Assembly: GCF_040049295.1 (NCBI RefSeq) | Contig: NZ_JBDZDQ010000002.1 | Span: 1 to 64,000, forward strand | Length of the DNA stretch: 64,000 nt | Reading direction: 5' to 3' | Source: Sphingomonas sp. KR3-1 | GTDB taxonomy: Bacteria > Pseudomonadota > Alphaproteobacteria > Sphingomonadales > Sphingomonadaceae | In this document: in pieces, positions 25,795 through 34,940 of the stretch | How the letters are laid out: each line of letters starts with the position of its first letter | Numbering within the stretch: position 1 is the first letter of the stretch | Position numbers and translations under genes: made by a program | Notes under the pieces: generated by a model | Seen by the model: the letters and a program-made list of their open reading frames with translations, nothing else | The model's database searches: none | Told to the model about the DNA's origin: nothing

Positions 25795-27020
25795 CGCTCT
25801 CGCGGCGGCACCTGATCGGTGGCGCTGCGGCCTTGCCCACGCTGGCGAGCGTGCCCGTGCGGGCGAGGGCGGGCAGCGGTTGGGACGTCATCGTCGTCGG
25901 TGCCGGCGTGTTCGGCGCCTGGACCGCATGGACGTTGCAGCGCCGCGGCGAGAAGGTGCTGCTCGTCGATGCCTGGGGCGCGGCGCATGCGCGCAGCTCC
26001 TCGGGCGGCGAGACCCGGCTGATCCGCACCGAATATGCCGGCAACGCACTCTATACCCGCTGGGCCTGGGAATCGCTCGCCGAGTGGCAGGCGCTGTCGA
26101 AGCGGCACGAGAGCCCGATCTTCCACGATGTCGGCGCGCTCTACATCTATGGCCAGGACAGCGCGAAGATCGACGCGAGCATCGCGCTGCAACGCGGGCT
26201 CGGCATCCCGATCGAGAAGCTCGGCGCGGCCGATCTCACGCGGCGCTGGCCGCAGATGAACTTCGACGGCATCGCGGTCGGCATCCTGCAGCCGACCATG
26301 GGCGCGCTGATGGCCCGGCGCAGCGTCCAGACGCTGGTGCGCGAGTTCGTGGCGGCCGGCGGCAGCTTCCGCCCGTTCGCCGTCGATCCGCCGCACGCCA
26401 CCGGAGCGGCGCTCGCGGCGATCACCGGCAATGGCGGCGAGACGCTCCGCGCCGATCGCTTCGTCTTCGCCTGCGGTCCCTGGCTGCCCAGGCTGTTCCC
26501 CGAGGTGGTCGGCAGCCGCATCGTGCCGACGCGCCAGGACGTGTTCTTCTTCGCCCCCGCGCCGGGCGACGACCGGTTCGAGGGCAGCAAGCAGCCCGCT
26601 TGGGTCGATGCCAGTGATATTGATTTGCATTATGGCTTTCCGGACATCGAATATCGCGGCTTCAAGATCGCGCTCGATCGCCACGGCCCGCGCTTCGATC
26701 CGGACGGCGCCGACCGCGTCGTCACCGAGGAAGCGCTGGCCAAGGTCCGCGCCTATCTCGCCCGGCGCTTCCCCGATCTCGCCCGCCGCCCGCTCGCGGA
26801 ATCGCGGGTCTGCCAATATGAGAATAGCGACAACGGCCATCTGCTGATCGATCGCCATCCGGGCTGGGCCAATGCCTGGATCGCCGGCGGCGGCAGCGGC
26901 CACGGGTTCAAGCACGGCCCCGCGGTGGGCCGCTATCTCGCCGACCGGGTGCTCGGCACCGGCACGCCCGAGCCGGCCTTCACCCTCGCTCAGCACCAGC
27001 CGCATGGAGAGACCCAGTGA
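25791..27020 (+). CDS. Tat-exported FAD amine oxidase, sarcosine/N-methyl amino acid oxidase-like
   Basis: This 409-aa flavoprotein of the DAO superfamily has an N-terminal twin-arginine-type signal (LSRRHLIGGAAALPTLA), a dinucleotide-binding VIVVGAGVFGAW, the GGETRLIRTEY loop typical of the monomeric sarcosine oxidase and N-methyltryptophan oxidase group, and a C-terminal GGGSGHGFKHGPAVG. The Cys in RVCQYENS aligns by position with the Cys that binds FAD covalently in monomeric sarcosine oxidase. It probably oxidises a secondary or N-methyl amine to imine or aldehyde plus H2O2, in the periplasm after folding with FAD. The start is GTG at 25791, overlapping the previous stop (GTGA); this begins just before the Tat motif. 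Confidence 0.88.
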   Translation: MTLSRRHLIGGAAALPTLASVPVRARAGSGWDVIVVGAGVFGAWTAWTLQRRGEKVLLVDAWGAAHARSSSGGETRLIRTEYAGNALYTRWAWESLAEWQALSKRHESPIFHDVGALYIYGQDSAKIDASIALQRGLGIPIEKLGAADLTRRWPQMNFDGIAVGILQPTMGALMARRSVQTLVREFVAAGGSFRPFAVDPPHATGAALAAITGNGGETLRADRFVFACGPWLPRLFPEVVGSRIVPTRQDVFFFAPAPGDDRFEGSKQPAWVDASDIDLHYGFPDIEYRGFKIALDRHGPRFDPDGADRVVTEEALAKVRAYLARRFPDLARRPLAESRVCQYENSDNGHLLIDRHPGWANAWIAGGGSGHGFKHGPAVGRYLADRVLGTGTPEPAFTLAQHQPHGETQ

Positions 27021-27910
27021 CCCGTTCATGGAAAGCCGGGGCCATCGCCCTGGCGCTTTCGGCAACCGCCGCGCAGGCCCAGCAGGCTGCGCCCGTGCCC
27101 GCGGCGGTGCCCACGCCTGCCGTGCCGGGCTACACCATGCCCTCCACCCAGATGTGGGACATGACCGCGCCCAACGGCGCGATCTACCGCATCTTCGTCT
27201 CCTATCCCGGCAAGGACATCGCGCCGCCCCCGGGCGGCTTCCCGGTGCTCTACGTGCTCGACGGCAACGCGATGTTCGCCGGCTTTGCCGAGGCGCGGCG
27301 GATCCAGGAGGGCACCGATATCGGCAAGTCGATCGTCGTCGGCGTCGGCTATCCGGGCGATGCCGCCTATGACATCCGCCGGCTCGACGACCTGACCGGC
27401 GGCCCGCCGCCGCCGCCCTGGGAGGCGCTGGGCAAGTCCCCCTATGGCCATTGGGAGCGGTTCCTCGATTTCCTCACCGGGCCGCTGCGCACCGAGATCG
27501 GCAAGCGCTTCCCGGTCAATCCCGCCCGCCAGGCGCTGTTCGGCCATTCGCTCGGCGGCCTGTTCGCCGCGCATGCGCTGCTTACCCGGCCCGGCGCCTT
27601 CCACGCGATCGTCGCGGCGAGCCCGTCGCTGTTCTGGCAGGAGCAGGAGATGCTCAAGGAGGAACGCGATTTCGCCGCTGGCCTGGCATCGGGCAAGATC
27701 GCCAAGGTCGCGCGCATAATGGTCGTCGCCGGCGAACGCGACGAGACCGCGCTCGAGCGCTGGGATCCCCAGGCCTTCGCCAAGCGGATCGAGCCGCTTT
27801 CCGCCTATGGCCTGCGCAGCCGGTTCGAGCTCTATCCGGGCGAGGTGCACATCACCGTGCCCAGCCGCTCGGTCACCGAGACGCTGCGCTTCGCCTTCAC
27901 CTGGCCTTGA
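27017..27910 (+). CDS. Secreted esterase of the Fes/IroE-like alpha/beta hydrolase type
   Basis: This 297-aa protein begins at a GTG overlapping the previous TGA (GTGA), with GGAGAG upstream. It has a signal peptide (AGAIALALSATAAQAQ), a strand-turn motif PVLYVLDGNAMF, a nucleophile elbow GHSLGGLFA, an Asp candidate in GERDET and a His in GEVHITVPSR. These are features of the putative-esterase family that includes enterobactin and salmochelin esterases (Fes, IroE, BesA). Siderophore hydrolysis is possible, since a siderophore-type receptor is encoded at 47925. The neighbours in this operon suggest instead ester or amide cleavage of an amino-acid derivative. The proline-rich stretch after the signal is probably a linker. 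Confidence 0.87.
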   Translation: MTRSWKAGAIALALSATAAQAQQAAPVPAAVPTPAVPGYTMPSTQMWDMTAPNGAIYRIFVSYPGKDIAPPPGGFPVLYVLDGNAMFAGFAEARRIQEGTDIGKSIVVGVGYPGDAAYDIRRLDDLTGGPPPPPWEALGKSPYGHWERFLDFLTGPLRTEIGKRFPVNPARQALFGHSLGGLFAAHALLTRPGAFHAIVAASPSLFWQEQEMLKEERDFAAGLASGKIAKVARIMVVAGERDETALERWDPQAFAKRIEPLSAYGLRSRFELYPGEVHITVPSRSVTETLRFAFTWP

Positions 27911-27937
27911 CGCGATATGGAACGGAAGGGGCGGATC

Positions 27938-29608
27938 ATGGCGCATGAGATTTCGCGGCGCGGCTTCATCGCATCGGGAGGCGCGGCGATGCTGTGCGGG
28001 CCGGCCTTCGCCGCGGCCGGCACGCTCGACATCGCGCTGGTCAACGCGCGCGTGTGGACGGGCGGCGCGGGCATGTCCGACGCGGTCGGCATCGCCGGCA
28101 ACCGCATCGCGGCGCTCGGCGCGCGGGCGGTGCGCTCCGCCACGGGCACGACGACGCGCGTGATCGATTGCAAGGGCGCGTTCGTCATGCCCGCCTTCAC
28201 CGATTGCCACACCCATTTCCTGCGCGGCTCGCCCAACCTCACCCAGCCCGACCTGCTCGAGGTCCGCTCGCGCGAGGAATGGGTCGCGCGGATCGGTAAG
28301 GCGGTGCGCGACGTGCCCCGCGGCCAGTGGCTCACCGGCGGCCCGTGGGACGAGCAGCGCTTCGGCGGCCAGCTGCCGCGCAAGGAATGGGTCGATGCGG
28401 TGACCGCCGACGTCCCGATCGCGATCCCGCGAACCGATCTCCACTCGCTGTTCCTCAACTCGGCGGCGCTCAGGCTGGCCGGGATCGATCGCAACACGCC
28501 CGACATTGCCGGCGGCGTTATCGAGCGCGACGAGCGCGGCGAGCCGACCGGCGTGCTCAAGGACAATGCCACCCGCCGCGTGCTCCAGGTCATCCCGCCG
28601 CCCACCGAGGCGATGATCGACCAATATATGCGGCGCGGCATCGAGAATGCGCTGAGCAAGGGCGTCGCGCAGGTCCACAATACCGAGGTCGACTGGTCGG
28701 TGCAGGATGCCGCCCGCCGGCTGCGCGCGAAGGGGCCGACGGGGCTGCGCTTCTATTCCTTCGTGCCGCTCGCCGATTGGGAGCGGATGCTCGCGCTGGT
28801 CAAGGCGGAGGGGCGGGGCGACGACTGGGTGCGCTGGGGCGCGCTCAAATGCGTGTCCGACGGCTCGCTCGGCGCCCGCACCGCGCGCTTCTACGCGCCC
28901 TATGTCGATGCGCACGACCAGCGCGGCGTATGGACCACCCGCGTCGAGGACATGCGGCAATGGATCCCGGCAGCGGATGCCGCCGGTCTGGCGATGACCA
29001 CCCATGCGATCGGCGACGAGGCGAACGACACGGTGCTCGACATCTATCTCGATGCCGCCCGCCGCAACGGCCCGCGCGACCGGCGCTTCCGCATCGAGCA
29101 TGCCCAGCATCTCAGCCCCGGCGCCTGGAACCGCATGGCGCGCCAGAAGGTCATCGCCTCGGTCCAGCCCTATCACGCCGCCGATGACGGGCGCTGGGCG
29201 GTCAAGCGGATCGGCGAGGAGCGGCTGAACCGCACCTATGCCTTCCACACCCTGCTCAAGGCCGGGGTGACGACCTGCTTCGGCTCGGACTGGCCGGTCG
29301 CGCCGATCGATCCGCTGACCGGCATCGACGCCGCGGTGACGCGCCACACGATCGACGGCGCCAATCCGAACGGCTGGCATCCCGAGCAGCGCGTCTCGAT
29401 CGAGGCGACGCTCACCGCCTATACCCGCACCGCGGCCTATGCCGGCTTCAGCGAGGATCGGATGGGCCGCATCGCGCCGGGCTATCTCGCCGACCTGGTC
29501 GTCCTCGATCGCGACCTGCTCACCGTGCCGAGCGACCAGTATCTCAAGACCGGCGTGCTGCGCACCTTTGTCGACGGAGTCGAGCGCTTCACCGGCGCGG
29601 CGGCGTAG
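27938..29608 (+). CDS. Tat-exported amidohydrolase family 3 (YtcJ-like)
   Basis: This 556-aa metal-dependent hydrolase has an N-terminal Tat-type leader (SRRGFIASGGAAMLCGPAFA). Its amidohydrolase core carries the HxH metal motif in DCHTHFLRG, plus KCVSDGSLGARTA, THAIGDEAND, EHAQHLSPG and GSDWPVAPIDP, and a C-terminal composite-sandwich segment (GYLADLVVLDRDLL). I chose ATG 27938 because GGAAGGGG lies 8 bases upstream and the Tat leader begins there; ATG 27917 would add 7 residues. Family members hydrolyse N-acyl, formamide or cyclic amide substrates, but the specificity here is unknown. A second, related exported enzyme of the same family is encoded at 50129-51856, beside the siderophore-type receptor. 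Confidence 0.9.
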   Translation: MAHEISRRGFIASGGAAMLCGPAFAAAGTLDIALVNARVWTGGAGMSDAVGIAGNRIAALGARAVRSATGTTTRVIDCKGAFVMPAFTDCHTHFLRGSPNLTQPDLLEVRSREEWVARIGKAVRDVPRGQWLTGGPWDEQRFGGQLPRKEWVDAVTADVPIAIPRTDLHSLFLNSAALRLAGIDRNTPDIAGGVIERDERGEPTGVLKDNATRRVLQVIPPPTEAMIDQYMRRGIENALSKGVAQVHNTEVDWSVQDAARRLRAKGPTGLRFYSFVPLADWERMLALVKAEGRGDDWVRWGALKCVSDGSLGARTARFYAPYVDAHDQRGVWTTRVEDMRQWIPAADAAGLAMTTHAIGDEANDTVLDIYLDAARRNGPRDRRFRIEHAQHLSPGAWNRMARQKVIASVQPYHAADDGRWAVKRIGEERLNRTYAFHTLLKAGVTTCFGSDWPVAPIDPLTGIDAAVTRHTIDGANPNGWHPEQRVSIEATLTAYTRTAAYAGFSEDRMGRIAPGYLADLVVLDRDLLTVPSDQYLKTGVLRTFVDGVERFTGAAA

Positions 29609-29610
29609 CG

Positions 29611-30945
29611 ATGGAACTGAGCCGCCGCACCGCGCTGCGCGGGCTGCTCGCCTCGCCGCTGCTCGGTGCTGCCCGCGCGCCGGATCCGGCGCCGCCGACG
29701 CTCCTGATCAAGGGCGCCTGGCTGTTCGACGGCACCGGGAGCCCGCGCGCGGCGCGCAATGTCCGGATCACCGGCAACCGGATCGACGCGGTCTCGGCCG
29801 GCGACATCGCGGTGCCGGCGGGCGCCACGGTGATCGACGGGGCAGGGCAGACGCTGATGCCCGGCCTCACCGATGCGCATTGGCACATGGCGGCCGTGAA
29901 GGGCGTGCCCTGGGTGGGGCCGGAAGACCCGGTCTCGGTCGCGCTCGTCTTCAAGGATGCCGAGCGCCAGCTGTTGCGCGGCTTCACCACGGTGCGCGAC
30001 ACCGCCGGCTCGATCTTCGGCATCCGCGACGCGATCGAGCGCGGCATCATGCCCGGCCCGCGCTGCTACCCGAGCGGCGCGGCGATCTCGCAGACCTCCG
30101 GCCACGGCGATTTCGATCCCGCCGATGAGCTGCCGCCGACCCTGGGCGGCGCGCCCTCGCGCTATCGCCGCATGGGGATGACGGCGGTGGCGAACGGCGT
30201 GCCCGAAGTGCTCGCCGCCGCGCGCCAGCAGTTCAAGCGCGGCGCCACCCAGGTCAAGATCATGGCCGGAGGCGGCGTCACCTCGGACTTCGATCCGATC
30301 GACACGCTCCAGTTCACCCCCGAGGAGCTGCGCGCGATCGTCCAGGCGGCGAGCGACTGGGGCACCTATGCCTGCGCGCATGTCTACACCGCCGCCGGCG
30401 TGCGCCGCTGCTTGGAGGCCGGCGTGGTCTCGATCGAGCACGGCCATCTGATCGACGACGCCACCGCCGCGCTGATGGCCGAGAAGGGCGCCTGGCTCTC
30501 CACCCAGCCCTTCGAGACCGGCGACAATGTCCTCAGCCCGGCGCAGCTGGAAAAGGCGCATGAATCGCTCGGCGATGCCGGCTGGCGATCGAGCGTCGGC
30601 CTGGCGAAGAAGCACGGCGTCCCGGTCGCCTTCGGCACCGACCTGTTCGCCCGCACCGCGGAATCGCGGACGGAGAACGCGATGCTGCCCCGGCTCGGCG
30701 CGATCTTCTCCAATGCCGAGGTGCTGCGCATCGCGACCTCGGGCAATTGCGCGCTGTTCGCCCGCAGCGGCAAGCGCAATCCCTATCGCGCCGCGCCGCT
30801 CGGCGTGGTCAAGGAAGGGGCCTGGGCCGATCTGCTGCTCGTCCGCGGCAACCCGCTCGACGATCTCCCCCTGCTCGAGGATCCCGCGCGCAACCTGCTG
30901 CTGATCGTCAAGGACGGCGTGGTCCACAAGAACCTGCTCGGCTGA
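29611..30945 (+). CDS. Exported metal-dependent amidohydrolase (imidazolonepropionase/prolidase-like)
   Basis: This 444-aa protein starts 2 bases after the previous stop. It begins with a Tat-like leader (MELSRRTALRGLLASPLLGA). A binuclear amidohydrolase active site is visible: HxH in DAHWHM, a Lys in QVKIMAGGGV positioned as the carboxylated bridging Lys, His in CAHVYT, His in IEHGH and Asp in FGTDLF. This set matches the clade that includes bacterial Xaa-Pro, Xaa-Lys and Xaa-Arg dipeptidases of the CC2672/Sgx9260 type. Peptidase or N-acyl amino acid hydrolase activity is therefore likely. The following M28 peptidase supports a peptide-degrading role. Confidence 0.9.
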   Translation: MELSRRTALRGLLASPLLGAARAPDPAPPTLLIKGAWLFDGTGSPRAARNVRITGNRIDAVSAGDIAVPAGATVIDGAGQTLMPGLTDAHWHMAAVKGVPWVGPEDPVSVALVFKDAERQLLRGFTTVRDTAGSIFGIRDAIERGIMPGPRCYPSGAAISQTSGHGDFDPADELPPTLGGAPSRYRRMGMTAVANGVPEVLAAARQQFKRGATQVKIMAGGGVTSDFDPIDTLQFTPEELRAIVQAASDWGTYACAHVYTAAGVRRCLEAGVVSIEHGHLIDDATAALMAEKGAWLSTQPFETGDNVLSPAQLEKAHESLGDAGWRSSVGLAKKHGVPVAFGTDLFARTAESRTENAMLPRLGAIFSNAEVLRIATSGNCALFARSGKRNPYRAAPLGVVKEGAWADLLLVRGNPLDDLPLLEDPARNLLLIVKDGVVHKNLLG

Positions 30946-30974
30946 GCGCCTTACCCGCCTGCGCCCTTGTCGCG

Positions 30975-31003
30975 CGGGCGATCGGCTGGAATGATCGCGC
31001 CCG
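30975..31003 (+). other. Intercistronic imperfect hairpin before the M28 peptidase gene
   Basis: CGGGCGATC (30975-30983) and GATCGCGCCCG (30993-31003) pair with one bulged G around a 9-base loop in the 77-bp gap. A single TTACCC half-site (30951-30956) precedes it. It could be an mRNA processing or attenuation element lowering expression of the last gene. Confidence 0.3.
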
Positions 31004-31022
31004 AAGAAGAAGGGGGAGCAGG

Positions 31023-33239
31023 ATGGGGATTTCGCGATTTCAGGCGGGCTGGCGGCTCGCGGCGCTCTGTCTCGTGCTGCTCCTGGTCTGGACGGTCCGC
31101 CCGATCGGCGTCAGCGCCCCGGGCAGCGCCGGCGCGTTCGACACGCAGCGCGCGGTCGCGCGGCTCGCGACGATCCTCGGCGATCAGCGCCCGCATCCCG
31201 CCGGCACGCCCGCCAATGAAGCGGTGCTCCAGCGGCTGATGCAGCAGGTCCGCGCGCTCGGCTTCACGCCCGAGATCGACGAGCGTTTCCATTGCAATAC
31301 CGCGCGCAAGGGCGCCGCGATCTGCGCGCGCCCGCGCAACCTGCGCTTCTGGGTCACCGCGCCCGGCGACGACGCGATCGCGATCGCCGCCCACTATGAC
31401 TCGGTCCCCGCCGGCCCCGGCGCCGCCGACGACGGCATGGGCGTCGCCGTGGCGCTCGAGATCGCGCACCTCCTCAAGGCGAACCCGCCCCGCCGCCCGG
31501 TGCTGGTGCTGGTCACCGATGCCGAGGAGGCCGGACTCGTCGGCGCCGCCGCCTTTGCCGCCGAAGACCCGCTCGCCAGGCGGGTGGGCGCGGTGGTCAA
31601 CCTCGAGGCGCGCGGCACCACCGGGCCGGCCAACATGTTCCAGACGAGCACGCCCAATGGCCGCGACGTCGCCGCGCTCGGCGCGGGCGGGCAGGTTCCC
31701 GCCGCCAATTCGCTGGCGAGCGACCTTTATTCGATCCTGCCCAACGATACCGACCTTACCGTGCTGCTGCCGCTCGGCGTCGATGCGGCGAACTTCGCGG
31801 TGATCGGCGGCGGCAAGCGCTATCACACTCCGCTCGACAATCTCGCCCATCTCGATCGCGCCACTGTCCAGCACATGGGCAACAGCGCGCTCGCGGCGGT
31901 GCAGGGCTTCGCGACCCAGCCGCGTAGCGGCGCCAAGGCGGGTGCCGAGGGCCAGAAGCTGTTCGTCGACCTGAATGGCGCGCTGTTCCTGGTGCTGGCC
32001 AAGCCGGTGGCGCTCGGGCTGATGCTGCTCGGCTTCGGGGCTTCGGTCCTGCTCTTCGTGCGCGAACGCGCGGGCGCTTCGGTCCGGACGGCGCTCGCGC
32101 CGCTGGTCGCGCTGTTGATGGGCGCGGTGCTGGCGATCGCGGTGACGGCGCTCGTCGCACTGCTGCGCAGCGAGGCCGACTATGCGACCGCCTATCCCGC
32201 CGCCTTGCGCCTCTTGCAGGGAGCCGCCGCGCTTGCCGGCGCGACGCTGGCGCTACGTGCGCTCCGCGTGACCAGCGGCGTGCAGCTCGCCGCTTCGGCC
32301 TGGGCCTGGTTCGCCGCGATCGTCCTCGGGCTGTTCGCTTTCGTCCCCGGCCTGTCGGTGCTTGCGGTGTGGCCCTTGCTCTTCGTGATCGCGGCGGTGG
32401 CGGCGAGCTTCGTGCCCCGCCTCGCGCCGGCGACGCCCTGGCTGGCGGCGCTGGCGGGCATCGCCTTCGCGTTGCTTGCCTTGCCGGTGATGGGCGGATT
32501 CCAGGACGGCCTGTTCCCCGAACATGCCGCGCCGATCGTGCTGCTGCTCGTCTTTCTGCTGCTGTTCCTTGCCGTCTTCCGCGAGGCGCCGGCCTGGCTG
32601 GCGTCCGCGGCGAACGGCGTCCTGCTCGCCGGCGCCGGCATCGCGGCGCTGCTCGTCCCGGCCTTCAGCATCGACGCGCCGCGCCATTTGCCGATCGTCT
32701 ATCGCCAGATCGACGGCAAGCCGAGCTTCTCGATCGAGGACAACGGCCCGCTGCCCGCCGCGATGCGCCAGGCCGCGCCTTTCGCCGATACCGCGCGCGA
32801 GTCCGGCAATCCGGTCGAATGGGGCAATTCGTGGCAGGCGCCCGCGCCGGCGATCGCCGAGGATGGCGCGCTGACGGTCCTCTCCGATACCCGTGATGCC
32901 GCCGGCCGCACGATCCGCCTGCGCGCGGTTTCGCCGCTTTCCGACCGGCAGGAGCTGTTCTTCGGCAAGGGCGACGCCGTCCGCGGGATCACCGTGCAGG
33001 GAACCACGCCCAGGACCAGCGGCCCGCTGCGCTATATCGGCTGCACCGGCCAGGGTTGCCGCAGCCTCGACGTCAAGGTGCTGCTCGATCCCAAGGCGCC
33101 GGTGCCCGAGCTGACCTGGCTGCGCACCCGCTACGGGCTGGGCCCGGCCGGGCAGGCGCTGGTGGCGGCTCGTCCCGCCACTGCCCAGCCCGTCCATGTC
33201 GGCGACCGTCAGGTAATCCTGCGGACGGTGAAGCTCTAG
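31023..33239 (+). CDS. Membrane-anchored M28-family zinc metallopeptidase
   Basis: This 738-aa protein has an N-terminal membrane anchor (residues 11-24), then an M28 catalytic domain with zinc ligands visible as HYD (His124, Asp126), AADDG (Asp137), DAEEAG (catalytic and ligand Glu168/169) and NLEARG, plus His in RYHTPLDN. After about residue 320 come several hydrophobic segments separated by short loops, then a soluble C-terminal region. This is the layout of Fxna/ER-type M28 peptidases, unlike single-domain secreted aminopeptidases. The catalytic domain should face the periplasm. I chose ATG 31023 because AAGAAGGGGGAGCAGG precedes it and the anchor begins there; the frame is open further upstream but only as antisense-like noise. 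Probably an aminopeptidase closing the exported-enzyme operon. Confidence 0.9.
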   Translation: MGISRFQAGWRLAALCLVLLLVWTVRPIGVSAPGSAGAFDTQRAVARLATILGDQRPHPAGTPANEAVLQRLMQQVRALGFTPEIDERFHCNTARKGAAICARPRNLRFWVTAPGDDAIAIAAHYDSVPAGPGAADDGMGVAVALEIAHLLKANPPRRPVLVLVTDAEEAGLVGAAAFAAEDPLARRVGAVVNLEARGTTGPANMFQTSTPNGRDVAALGAGGQVPAANSLASDLYSILPNDTDLTVLLPLGVDAANFAVIGGGKRYHTPLDNLAHLDRATVQHMGNSALAAVQGFATQPRSGAKAGAEGQKLFVDLNGALFLVLAKPVALGLMLLGFGASVLLFVRERAGASVRTALAPLVALLMGAVLAIAVTALVALLRSEADYATAYPAALRLLQGAAALAGATLALRALRVTSGVQLAASAWAWFAAIVLGLFAFVPGLSVLAVWPLLFVIAAVAASFVPRLAPATPWLAALAGIAFALLALPVMGGFQDGLFPEHAAPIVLLLVFLLLFLAVFREAPAWLASAANGVLLAGAGIAALLVPAFSIDAPRHLPIVYRQIDGKPSFSIEDNGPLPAAMRQAAPFADTARESGNPVEWGNSWQAPAPAIAEDGALTVLSDTRDAAGRTIRLRAVSPLSDRQELFFGKGDAVRGITVQGTTPRTSGPLRYIGCTGQGCRSLDVKVLLDPKAPVPELTWLRTRYGLGPAGQALVAARPATAQPVHVGDRQVILRTVKL

Positions 33240-33259
33240 GGCGATCCTACCGGCATCTT

Positions 33260-33283
33260 GTTCCCCGGCTTCCGCCGGGGAAC
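33260..33283. terminator. Bidirectional hairpin terminator between convergent genes
   Basis: GTTCCCCGGC (33260-33269) and GCCGGGGAAC (33274-33283) form a perfect 10-bp stem with a TTCC loop. It lies between the M28 peptidase stop and the stop of the convergent ornithine cyclodeaminase-family gene. Strong stem and position support a shared terminator, although T-runs are short. Confidence 0.65.
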
Positions 33284-33311
33284 GGCAGGTTCGATGTGGC
33301 GCAGTCCTCCT

Positions 33312-34349
33312 TTACGCCGCGCGCTGGATGGCTTCCCGCCCGCTGACCAGCCCGAACAGGTCGCGCGGATCGCTCGGCTCGACGATCAGGTCGAGCCGGC
33401 GCAGGTCGTCGCGGCCTTCGATCAGGTCGTGGAGGTAGGAGAGGGCGGAGAAGTCCTCGATCCCGAAGCCGACCGAGTCGAAGATAGTGATCTCGTCGGC
33501 GCTGCTGCGCCCCGGCGCCTGGCCGGCGAACACCTTCCACAGCTCGGTCACCGGGAAGTCCGCGGGCATCTGCTGGATCTCGCCTTCGATGCGGGTCTGC
33601 TCGGGATATTCGACGAACACGGTGCCGCGCGACAGGATCGCTGGCGCCAGCTCGGTCTTGCCCGGGCAGTCGCCGCCCACCGCGTTGATGTGGATGCCCG
33701 CGCCGACCATGTTGTCGGAGAGGATCGTCGCCTGCGCCTTGTCGGCGGTGACGGTGGTGACGATGTCCGCGCCGAGCACCGCGTCCTGTGCCGAGCTCGC
33801 CGCGGTCACCTGGAAGCCCAGCCCGGCCATGTTGGCGCGGAACTTGGCGGTGGCGGCGGGGTCGATGTCCCATATCTGCAGCCGCTCGATCCCGCACAGC
33901 GCGCGGAAGCCGATCGCCTGGAACTCGGACTGGGCGCCGAGGCCGATGATCGCCATCGTCCGGCTGTTCGGCCGCGCCAGGTAGCGCGCCGCCAGCGCCG
34001 AGGTCGCCGCGGTGCGCAGCGCGGTCAGCAGCGTCATCTCGCTCAGCAGCACCGGATAGCCGGTATCGACATCCGCCAGCACCCCGAACGCCGCGACGGT
34101 CTGCAGCCCGAGTTTCGTGTTTTTCGGGTGCCCATTGACGTATTTGAAGCTGAATCGCGCGCGATCCGCCGCGGGCATCAGCTCGATCACTCCGTCCGGC
34201 GAATGACTGGCGTACCGGGGCGCCTTGTCGAATTCCTCCCAGCGGCGGAAGTCGCTTTCCACGCGCGCGGCGATGCCTGTGATAAATGCCTCGACGCCGA
34301 CCGATCCGACCAGCCGGCAAAGATCCTCCACCCCGACATACACTGTCAT
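33312..34349 (-). CDS. Ornithine cyclodeaminase/mu-crystallin family protein
   Basis: This 345-aa cytoplasmic NAD(P)-dependent enzyme of the ornithine cyclodeaminase family (members convert ornithine to proline, or reduce cyclic imino acids, or make N-linked amino acids) has a substrate-side SFKYVNGHP motif, a Rossmann signature (IIGLGAQSEFQ) and WDIDPAA at the second strand. The start at 34349 (MTVYVGVEDL) is supported by AGGGGAAGCAGC just upstream; a frame extension of ten residues has no such site. It is divergent from an Lrp/AsnC regulator 123 bases away, the classic arrangement for an amino-acid-induced catabolic gene. The exact substrate among ornithine, lysine-derived imines and others cannot be fixed by eye. 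Confidence 0.9.
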   Translation of the reverse strand: MTVYVGVEDLCRLVGSVGVEAFITGIAARVESDFRRWEEFDKAPRYASHSPDGVIELMPAADRARFSFKYVNGHPKNTKLGLQTVAAFGVLADVDTGYPVLLSEMTLLTALRTAATSALAARYLARPNSRTMAIIGLGAQSEFQAIGFRALCGIERLQIWDIDPAATAKFRANMAGLGFQVTAASSAQDAVLGADIVTTVTADKAQATILSDNMVGAGIHINAVGGDCPGKTELAPAILSRGTVFVEYPEQTRIEGEIQQMPADFPVTELWKVFAGQAPGRSSADEITIFDSVGFGIEDFSALSYLHDLIEGRDDLRRLDLIVEPSDPRDLFGLVSGREAIQRAA

Positions 34350-34472
34350 GCTGCTTCCCCTATTTGCGTTTCGGGACAAGGGTAGCTCCGCAGGTTGTCA
34401 GGAAAAATTATCGGATTGCGTAGCTGTCGGGTAATCGTTCGGCAAAATGCAGGGTCATGCTAGGCAATCTGC

Positions 34473-34901
34473 ATGATCCTTCTCGACTCGCTCGATCGCC
34501 AGCTCATCTCGCTGCTCCGTGCCGATGGCCGCGCCCCGGTCTCGCGGCTGGCGGCCGCGCTCAAGGTATCGCGCGCCACGGTGCAGGCGCGGCTCGACCG
34601 CTTGCTCGAATCGGGCGCGATCCTGGGGTTCACGGTGCGCGCCGAGGAGCGCGGCGCCCGGGACGGCGTGCGGGCGATCACCCTGATCGAAGTGGCGGGC
34701 GCCTCGACCAGCGCCGTGATCCGCGCGCTGCGTGGCCTGCCCGAGATCACCGCGCTCCACACCACCAACGGCGCCTGGGACCTGGTCGCCGAGGTGCAGG
34801 CGGAATCGCTGATCGATCTCGATCGGGTGCTGCGCGAGATGCGCACGGTGGAAGGGGTGCTCAACAGCGAGACCAGCATCCTGCTGCGCTCGGTGCAATA
34901 G
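34473..34901 (+). CDS. Lrp/AsnC-family transcriptional regulator
   Basis: This 142-aa regulator has an N-terminal helix-turn-helix (LDRQLISLLRADGRAPVSRL, then LKVSRATVQARLDRLLESG) and a C-terminal RAM ligand-binding domain (ITALHTTNGAWDLVAEVQ). Family members bind amino acids as octamers and control adjacent amino acid genes. It is transcribed away from the ornithine cyclodeaminase-family gene, which is its likely target, with amino acid or imino acid as effector. The shared 123-bp region contains a GGGTAA hexamer at 34429-34434. No strong ribosome-binding site is visible before ATG 34473. Confidence 0.92.
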   Translation: MILLDSLDRQLISLLRADGRAPVSRLAAALKVSRATVQARLDRLLESGAILGFTVRAEERGARDGVRAITLIEVAGASTSAVIRALRGLPEITALHTTNGAWDLVAEVQAESLIDLDRVLREMRTVEGVLNSETSILLRSVQ

Positions 34902-34940
34902 CACCCTCTTGCAATGTAGGATTTCGCCTGCTTGCCTCAC

